Positions 8,401-13,132 of a stretch of 13,132 nucleotides of DNA are shown piece by piece. A program made the translations under genes and the position numbers. Source of the DNA: Allopontixanthobacter sp041552775 (GTDB taxonomy: Bacteria; Pseudomonadota; Alphaproteobacteria; Sphingomonadales; Sphingomonadaceae); contig JBFEKH010000050.1 of NCBI GenBank assembly GCA_041552775.1, forward strand, positions 1 to 13,132, in the 5' to 3' direction. The notes below the pieces were generated by a model that was given only the letters and a program-made list of their open reading frames with translations, did not search any database and had not been told where the DNA came from. Numbering within the stretch: the stretch's first letter is position 1; every line of letters starts with the position of its first letter.

Positions 8401-10493
8401 CCCAAGGCTTCGCTGCCGAAATCGCGACCCGTTTTCGTCGTGACGAAATCCAGGGGCAGGGCATTTCCGGCCCCTATGCATTAAGCAGCCGCGCAATCGT
8501 CGCGAACAGCGAAAAAGTGATTATCGAGATTCGCGACCAGTTCCGCTCGGAGATCATCGTTTCCAGCAAACTGCTTACGCGCTTCCTGGACTATGACGTC
8601 GATCTCCTGTCGGGAACGATTACTTTCAAGGAACCGGTGCTGAGCCGCGATTTCAATCTCAACCCGCAATTCATCGTCGTCGATTATGAGGTGGAATCGC
8701 TTGCGAGCGGTGAATGGAATGCTGGCCTTCGTGCCGACTGGACCGACAGCACCGGCAAGATACGGGTCGGCGCCACGGCGATCTCCGACAAGGGCGAAGG
8801 TTCACGCACTGACATGGGTGCGGTGGACGTACGCGCGAAGATCGGCAATTCGACCGAGCTGCGCGGTGAGCTCGCGCTGAGCCGCAGCGATGGTAAGACC
8901 TCCAGTGGCTGGCTGGTTGAGGCGCAACACCAGACTGGTTCGCTCGATATTATGGCCTATGTACGCTCGCTTGATGCCGATTACGGCGTCGGGCAGCAGA
9001 ACGGTGCCGAAATTGGTCGCCGCAAGCTCGGGGTTGATGCGCGGGTGAAGCTAAGCGAGCATCTGTCCGTACTTGGCAGTGCGTGGCAGGATGCCAGCTT
9101 GGTAGACCAAGTCCGCCGGCGTGCGGCGCAGTTGCAGCTCGGCTACACCGTCAAAGACACCGATCTGCGCATCGGGGTTGCTCACTTCAACGACCGGCTG
9201 CCTGACGGATCGCGCAATACTTCGACTGTGATCGAAGGAGGCGCAACGCAGCGTCTGTTCGACAACACGTTGGAACTCAGCGCCAGCTCGAGCATCGCGC
9301 TCGGCGACGCAGAGTCGGTTGACCTGCCAGCGCGTCACAGGTTCGGAATGCGCTATGCGTTGACCAATGATGTCCGCCTCGTCGGCCTCTACGAAATCGC
9401 CAATGGCGAGAATATCAATGCGCGTACCCTGCGCGGCGGTGTGGAAGTCACGCCGTGGTCCGGAGCCACGGTAGTGACTGCTATTGGCAAACAGAGCATC
9501 GATGAAAACGGGAATCGCAGTTTTGCCTCGTTCGGTCTCGCGCAATCAATACAGATAACTCCTTCACTTACGCTCAATGCCACTGTGGACGGAAGCCGCA
9601 CCATTGGCAGAAGCGAGCCGACAGACGATATCGTGAACCCGGCTCAACCCGTCTCCACGGGCGGACATTTCGGGCAGGACGGAACGCAGTTCGAAGACTT
9701 CACCGCCGTGACCCTTGGCGCTGCATGGCGCAAGGACCGCTGGAGCGCGGTAGCGCGCGGTGAGTATCGCGACGGCGAGTTTGCCGACCGCAAGGGCATG
9801 ACATTTGGCGCGATCCGCCAACTGGGCGAAGGCAGTGTTGTCGGCTCAGGCTTCACCTGGACCAAGGCCGATGGCGAAAACGGCACGTCGACCGGGATCT
9901 TTGACGCATCGCTGGCCTTTGCGCACCGTCCGGACCAGTCCGAAATCGCGATGCTCGGCAAACTCGAATACCGTAGCGACGTTGTTACCAATGCAGTCGA
10001 AGGCGAAACCGGGCCTGCGGGCCGGACTGCGCTGCTCATTTCCGGCGATGGCAAGTCTCGGCGCCTGCTCGCGAGCCTTTCGACCAACTGGTCACCCTGG
10101 GGCGTAGACAATGACGGCAACCAGTATCGCCGCGACGAATACGGGCTGTTCGTCGGTGCGCGATACAATTTTGATCGTTTTGAAGGCTTCGAACTGTCGG
10201 GCACCTCGGTACTCGCAGGCGGCGAAGCGCGCATCGGTATCGGAGAGCGGTTCGAAATTGGAGCGATCGGCACGGTTCGCGCAAACCTTGACGATGACGT
10301 CACGAGCTATTCCTTCGGGCCGCAGGTCGGATTTACACCAGTCATGGGCATGCTTCTGACCGTCGGCTACAATGTCGAAGGATTTCACGACGAAGATTTC
10401 TCGGCTGCGCGGAACACAGACGATGGTTTCTACGCGTCGGTCCGGATTAAGTTCGATGCAGACACCTTCAGCTTCCTTGGCCTCGGAAAATAG
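5427..10493 (+). CDS. Giant outer-membrane beta-barrel protein with Ig-like and DUF11 modules (operon gene D)
   Basis: A 1688-residue protein. A signal peptide (hydrophobic 17-30) is cut near AAAA/QT at 35-36. The mature start, TITNIAEARW, resembles the N-termini of A and C. Modules in order: ETGPDSGIF motif near 159; a carboxypeptidase-regulatory/SdrD-like fold at about 218-290 (DSETGEPVSGATISLVD); DUF11 at about 355-480 (LSKTASRASAQPGDVVFYTI); a second regulatory-like fold at about 495-547 (GIPGVRVMMEDG, DADGRYHFEGI); an Ig-like domain from about 732 (VKVELIKNQSNLVAD, RVLDRNNRPL). A conserved-looking region at about 850-1090 holds RRDEIQGQGISGPY (1004-1017), DYDVDLLSGTITFKEP near 1055 and NPQFIVVDYE near 1078. 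From about 1090 to 1688, alternating strands and aromatic-rich ends fit a large barrel; the last strand is FYASVRIKFDADTFSFLG. The start is unsure: TTG at 5427, TTG at 5436 or GTG at 5445 all keep the signal peptide. It is likely the outer-membrane anchor for the exported partners. Confidence 0.85.
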   Translation: MPELYLVRQYPSLREWAAALLLVLLPFVVGGAAAAQTITNIAEARWTLNGSEFRSRSNVVQVQIAEAPPEIRTFRPAIGGGTNITFSPTRCGNQSITAISRSSGPITSLVSETTVLTAGQTLTFQIRAKSANLDAGSVDQLTVKVSTSTGDQEDLTVFETGPDSGIFIGTIPTVRMPPMMVPGDCRLSIADGDIIGISAIQPGGTAIIVHSDVEVLADPFGVVFDSETGEPVSGATISLVDATTGQPATVFAEDGATSWPSTIISGQAITDGGGNTYFMGAGEYWFPLTALGTYRLVIQPPTPYSAPSIVEPAQLSSLMRPDGRQFIISDGSYGGNFQLLDPLPVQIDIPLDRPSLSVSLSKTASRASAQPGDVVFYTIIARNQDAARVKRDVVVVDNPSRWLRLRTDSVRFDGLTNLGAVTMSSDGSQLTFSLNDIAAGKSKRITYAMTVRADAPPGQAINRAQAVDSLGRTSAASASVDIERESIAGSMTIIGRVTAGDCSIDDPRTGIPGVRVMMEDGSFAITDADGRYHFEGIVPGTHVVQASRMTLPAGGEFVDCHRSTRSAGSAITRFVMGQGGSLAMADFHAVVSEAYLAALANEIPKEAAEEALRNSEKPAALAAPDTDWLALGDGPDGWLTPELGHNPRAPAIRVAIRHRKGQKIVLRVDGKPVDPLAFDGMRNADAGKFAISTWRGVALENERTVLSADVINSFGEINETISREVYFTTTPVKVELIKNQSNLVADAKTSPVVAIRVLDRNNRPLREGVSGEFTLSAPYQSAEQLRRQQLNQLTGLGTTSARWVIEGDNGIAQIELAPTMVSGSLRLGFRFDDGEIARDQELEAWIEPGDIEWTIIGLAEGSVGARTVADNMERTGRFESDLGDEARVALYAKGRVLGKYLVTLAYDSAKQRDDQRVLGSLDPDAYYTVFADGSSRQFDAASREKLYVRIEAANFYAIYGDFETGFDQTRLAQYNRTATGIKAEAAFGAVHAQGFAAEIATRFRRDEIQGQGISGPYALSSRAIVANSEKVIIEIRDQFRSEIIVSSKLLTRFLDYDVDLLSGTITFKEPVLSRDFNLNPQFIVVDYEVESLASGEWNAGLRADWTDSTGKIRVGATAISDKGEGSRTDMGAVDVRAKIGNSTELRGELALSRSDGKTSSGWLVEAQHQTGSLDIMAYVRSLDADYGVGQQNGAEIGRRKLGVDARVKLSEHLSVLGSAWQDASLVDQVRRRAAQLQLGYTVKDTDLRIGVAHFNDRLPDGSRNTSTVIEGGATQRLFDNTLELSASSSIALGDAESVDLPARHRFGMRYALTNDVRLVGLYEIANGENINARTLRGGVEVTPWSGATVVTAIGKQSIDENGNRSFASFGLAQSIQITPSLTLNATVDGSRTIGRSEPTDDIVNPAQPVSTGGHFGQDGTQFEDFTAVTLGAAWRKDRWSAVARGEYRDGEFADRKGMTFGAIRQLGEGSVVGSGFTWTKADGENGTSTGIFDASLAFAHRPDQSEIAMLGKLEYRSDVVTNAVEGETGPAGRTALLISGDGKSRRLLASLSTNWSPWGVDNDGNQYRRDEYGLFVGARYNFDRFEGFELSGTSVLAGGEARIGIGERFEIGAIGTVRANLDDDVTSYSFGPQVGFTPVMGMLLTVGYNVEGFHDEDFSAARNTDDGFYASVRIKFDADTFSFLGLGK

Positions 10494-10496
10494 GAG
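10491..10496 (+). promoter_or_regulatory. Ribosome binding site of gene E overlapping the stop of gene D
   Basis: TAGGAG includes the TAG stop of gene D and lies 9 bases before the GTG at 10506. The spacing favours GTG at 10506 over the in-frame ATG at 10560, which has no comparable site. The overlap also points to coupled translation of D and E. Confidence 0.7.
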
Positions 10497-10505
10497 CTAT
10501 TTCCC

Positions 10506-12611
10506 GTGCGCAGCGCTATCCAATACTTGCCATTAACCATAGTCAGGTATCCGCTGGTTATGTTTCGCAAATCTGAAATCTATGGCTTGGCAGACGTTGG
10601 TCTGAAAATTCTGTGCGTGGCGCTCGCTTTTATGGCGGCAGTTCTTGCGTCGCCTTTGCGTGCGCAGACTACAACGACCTATTCCAACACGACGAATGGC
10701 ACGGTCGACGGAAGTACGATCTGCTCGGCGCCGCTGGTTCGTAATTTCACGGTTTCCGGAAGCTTTTCCGTGGCGGACGTCAATGTCGGAATACTCGTCA
10801 CACACACCTGGCGCGGCGACCTCCAGTTCACACTGCAGTCGCCCACTGGAACGCGCGTTCAACTGACTAACGGGGACACCGCGAGCACGAGCGGTGACAA
10901 TTTCAACGTCCTACTCGACGATTCCGCATCGCAGTTAGTCAATTCGGACAGCCCGACAGGGAACCATTCGACAACCGCGCCGCCCTATCAGAACAATTTT
11001 CGCCCGCGGAACCCGCTTTCTGCTTTCAACGGCCAGAATTCGGCTGGTACTTGGCGGCTCGAAATTTGTGACCTCTTTCCATCGCAGGACAACGGAAGCT
11101 TCCGCCGGGCCGACCTCTATCTTAAGTCACCTCCATCGTCTTATGCCGACCTGTCGTTGACAAAGACGCTTGTCGGTAGTGCGCCCGGCAATGGCGCCGT
11201 CGCTACCTGGCGCCTGACGGTCAACAACGCTTCGGCGTCACCCAATAGCGCTACCGGGGTCACGGTAATGGACTACCTGCCGGCCGGTTTCACCTTCGTG
11301 TCCGCCAGCGGGGTTGGGACGTTTAATTCAGCTACCGGCGTGTGGACTGTTGGAACAGTCACGCCTGGCCAGAGCCGCAGTATCGATATCATTGGTACCA
11401 TCACCGCGACAGCCGGTGCGACGATCACAAACACCGCCGAAATAATCACCAGCAACATCATCGACAGCGATTCCACGGTCAACAACGGAATCACGACGGA
11501 AGATGACTTTGCCACTTCGAGCTTCACCGTGGCCGGAATGCGCAGCGCTGGCACTGCGCCCGCACTTTCTTGCCCCAACGGCACAACACTGTTCGATTGG
11601 GATACCAGGAGTTGGACCGCCGGTAGCACGAACAACAGCTATCTTCTCGGAACACTCGGATCGACCAGTTTTGCGCTGACCAACTCAGGCACATGGCTCA
11701 ACAATGCGGGTCTGGGAGGCCAGTCGCCCAACCTGCAGAATGTGGTGACGGGCGGACTATCTCCCGCCCAACAATCGTTGATCCAGCTGGTCGACCTACC
11801 CAGCCAAACCTCTGTCGTGACAACCAATATCACACTTCCGCGAGTCATGGCGGGTGCGCAATTCAAGGTCTTCGATGTCGACTACGGGGTTAACCAGTTT
11901 GCCGACAAGATTACCATAAGGGGCAGTCTGCGTGGGTCCACCGTTATGCCGGTCGTGACCAACGGGGTGGCGAATTATGTGATCGGCAACACCGCGTATG
12001 GCGATAGTGCGTCTGCCAATGCATCGGGAGACGCCAATGTTACAGTAACTTTCGCCAGCGCAATCGATACGATTTTGATTGAGTATGGCAACCACTCGCT
12101 CGCTCCGGCAAACCCGGGCCAGCAGGCCATTTCATTACACGACATTACATTCTGCTCGCCATATACGACGTTGTCGGTAACCAAAACCAGTGCGGTAATC
12201 TCCAATCCTGTCGAAGGCACGACCAATGCCAAGGCAATTCCGGGCGCGCTGATCGAATATATCATTAGTGTCTCGAACACCGGGGACAGCTCGGTCGACG
12301 CTGGCACTGTCGTTATTCGCGACAACACACCTGCTGATGCGAAAATGTGCCTGACAACCTACGGTGCGGCAGGCCCGGTCCAATTCGCTGATGGCAGCCC
12401 CATAACGGGGCTGAGCTACACCTTTGGAAGTCTGGCTGCGACAGGCGACAGTCTCGAATTCTCAGCGGATGGCGGCAGCAACTGGAATTATGTGCCATCA
12501 GCAGACGCTGACGGTTGCGATCCGGCAATCACCAATTTCAGGATCGGCCTGGGAGGTGCTTTTGCCGCCACCACAAATTTCACATTTAGAACGAGGTTTT
12601 TGGTCGAGTGA
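10506..12611 (+). CDS. Secreted protein with proprotein-convertase P-domain and two DUF11 domains (operon gene E)
   Basis: A 701-residue exported protein starting at GTG. The signal peptide is long: about 30 residues of n-region, then GLKILCVALAFMAAVLASPLRAQ, with cleavage near residue 54. Residues about 73-207 match a P-domain (P/Homo B): NVGILVTHTWRGDLQFTLQS (93-112), a loop of Asp/Asn/Ser, then FNGQNSAGTWRLEICDLFPS (174-193) and DNGSFRRADLYL. Such domains usually follow subtilisin-like proteases, but no protease domain is present. Residues about 214-330 are a DUF11 domain (LSLTKTLVGSAPGNGAVATWRL, VMDYLPAGFTF). Residues about 355-550 are an unrecognised beta-rich region beginning CPNGTTLFDWDTRSW. 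Residues about 555-701 are a second DUF11-like domain with KAIPGALIEYIISVSN, almost the same as in gene C, and an ending (SADGGSNW, AITNFRIGL) recalling gene B. It is the last gene of the operon; a tip or adhesive subunit is inferred only. Confidence 0.85.
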   Translation: MRSAIQYLPLTIVRYPLVMFRKSEIYGLADVGLKILCVALAFMAAVLASPLRAQTTTTYSNTTNGTVDGSTICSAPLVRNFTVSGSFSVADVNVGILVTHTWRGDLQFTLQSPTGTRVQLTNGDTASTSGDNFNVLLDDSASQLVNSDSPTGNHSTTAPPYQNNFRPRNPLSAFNGQNSAGTWRLEICDLFPSQDNGSFRRADLYLKSPPSSYADLSLTKTLVGSAPGNGAVATWRLTVNNASASPNSATGVTVMDYLPAGFTFVSASGVGTFNSATGVWTVGTVTPGQSRSIDIIGTITATAGATITNTAEIITSNIIDSDSTVNNGITTEDDFATSSFTVAGMRSAGTAPALSCPNGTTLFDWDTRSWTAGSTNNSYLLGTLGSTSFALTNSGTWLNNAGLGGQSPNLQNVVTGGLSPAQQSLIQLVDLPSQTSVVTTNITLPRVMAGAQFKVFDVDYGVNQFADKITIRGSLRGSTVMPVVTNGVANYVIGNTAYGDSASANASGDANVTVTFASAIDTILIEYGNHSLAPANPGQQAISLHDITFCSPYTTLSVTKTSAVISNPVEGTTNAKAIPGALIEYIISVSNTGDSSVDAGTVVIRDNTPADAKMCLTTYGAAGPVQFADGSPITGLSYTFGSLAATGDSLEFSADGGSNWNYVPSADADGCDPAITNFRIGLGGAFAATTNFTFRTRFLVE

Positions 12612-12745
12612 AGGTTGAAATGCAGGCGACTCCCTCTCGTCAGATCGGCTGAACTCAAAACGCATCAATCAGATCGCTGACTTTGATGGTGAGAGAAGCC
12701 AAAATACATACATCACTGACTGAAATAACGCATAAATATATGAAA

Positions 12746-12772
12746 AATTGCGATAAAAATTTATCGGCAATT
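12746..12772. repeat. AT-rich imperfect hairpin downstream of the operon
   Basis: AATTGCGATAAA (12746-12757) is complementary to TTTATCGGCAATT (12760-12772) except for one extra base on the right arm. It sits about 135 bases after the stop of gene E. Without a following T-tract it is a weak terminator candidate; a regulatory site for a neighbouring promoter is equally possible. Confidence 0.35.
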
Positions 12773-12851
12773 GCCTGAAATTGGAAAGTTTCTATTGTCC
12801 GTTCGACCTTCCGGAATGGCGCAAATCCGTGACTAAGACGGCAAGTCTTTT

Positions 12852-12881
12852 TTGTCCCACTACACTAGTGTAGTCGGACAA
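12852..12881. promoter_or_regulatory. 30-bp near-perfect palindrome, probable operator
   Basis: The centre ACTACACTAGTGTAGT (12859-12874) is a perfect 16-bp palindrome. Beyond one mismatched pair (C12858/C12875) the symmetry continues as TTGTCC (12852-12857) and GGACAA (12876-12881). In all, 14 of 15 base pairs are symmetric. A partial copy of one half, TTACACTAG, follows at about 12896-12904. This is the expected form of a dimeric regulator's binding site; the regulator is not identified. Confidence 0.55.
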
Positions 12882-12917
12882 TATAAACTCCCGAGTTACA
12901 CTAGAAAGTTCCGCCCA

Positions 12918-12938
12918 AAATTTTGATGACAAAAATTT
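12918..12938. repeat. Short AT-rich hairpin
   Basis: AAATTTTG (12918-12925) pairs with CAAAAATTT (12930-12938), with one extra A on the right arm. It lies about 40 bases after the large palindrome, in the same AT-rich stretch. Little can be said beyond possible regulatory or structural use. Confidence 0.3.
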
Positions 12939-13132
12939 CCGAGCGACCTGTTTATCGATTGCCTTTTGCCTCAAGCACTAATTGGACAAATAGTCGGCGA
13001 ATGAACCAAGCAAAAGTCGACCGGAAGCGGCAGCAAGGAAGCCCGGTGTCTGTTTTGGCCGCCAGGTCGGTCTTTTGCTTTGTGGGCTCCGGCGGGGATA
13101 GCTGTCGATCGCTATGGACCGACCACAAGGGC

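Larger units (their letters stand above)
12612..13132. other. AT-rich intergenic region with nested inverted repeats, running to the window edge
   Basis: No gene can be supported here. Base composition falls sharply after the operon: 12721-12780 has 16 G+C in 60 by hand count. The stretch carries an AT-rich hairpin (12746-12772), a 30-bp palindrome (12852-12881), a second AT-rich hairpin (12918-12938) and four copies of TTGTCC or its complement (12795, 12852, 12876, 12984). A minus-strand open frame at 12792-12974 reads straight through the palindrome and is not believable. From 13001 a plus-strand frame stays open to the edge, without a ribosome binding site. No clear terminator with a T-tract follows gene E. 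Confidence 0.5.

Noticed and set aside
12792..12974. Minus-strand 60-codon open frame downstream of the operon
   Set aside because: It reads through the 30-bp palindrome and two hairpins in AT-rich DNA and shows no family signature, so it is probably chance.
13001..13132. Plus-strand frame from ATG at 13001 open to the window edge (44 codons)
   Set aside because: It has no ribosome binding site, no recognisable motif, and the minus strand is open in two frames over the same stretch; too short to judge.

Overview
The window reads as chromosomal DNA of a Gram-negative bacterium, most likely an alphaproteobacterium of the Sphingomonadales/Erythrobacteraceae type. This rests on codon style, Sec signal peptides, a large outer-membrane barrel protein and the style of the winged-helix regulator. 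It is an inference, because no rRNA or other marker gene is present.

Left part (1-1551): an AT-rich gene for a LuxR-type regulator lies on the minus strand (16-729). It diverges from a small winged-helix, MarR-like regulator on the plus strand (best start 1060, end 1551). No luxI-type synthase is visible, so the LuxR protein looks like a solo receptor.

Gene-poor stretch (1552-2834): about 1.28 kb with no convincing gene. It holds a strong 30-nt hairpin (1799-1828), a small inverted repeat (2408-2460) and two abutting 22-bp direct repeats (2462-2505). These could be the scar or end of an insertion sequence.

Main part (2835-12611): five tightly packed plus-strand genes that look like one operon. 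All five encode proteins with N-terminal export signals, and all carry DUF11-like or related immunoglobulin-fold modules. They are: A, 324 aa, secreted DUF11 protein; B, 158 aa, small single-domain secreted protein; C, 344 aa, a paralogue of A; D, 1688 aa, a giant protein with DUF11, carboxypeptidase-regulatory-like and Ig-like modules followed by a long beta-barrel; E, 701 aa, with a proprotein-convertase P-domain and two DUF11 domains. Modules are shared between the proteins: the mature N-terminus of A, C and D, a DUF11 module between C and E, and a C-terminal strand pattern between B and E. The most economical reading is a co-expressed cell-surface apparatus in which D is the outer-membrane anchor and A, B, C and E are exported partners. 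No catalytic enzyme, sortase, usher/chaperone or type I/II secretion gene accompanies them. This operon is the best candidate here for an undescribed system.

Right part (12612-13132): an AT-rich intergenic stretch with an AT-rich hairpin, a 30-bp near-perfect palindrome and repeated TTGTCC/GGACAA motifs. No gene can be supported up to the window edge.
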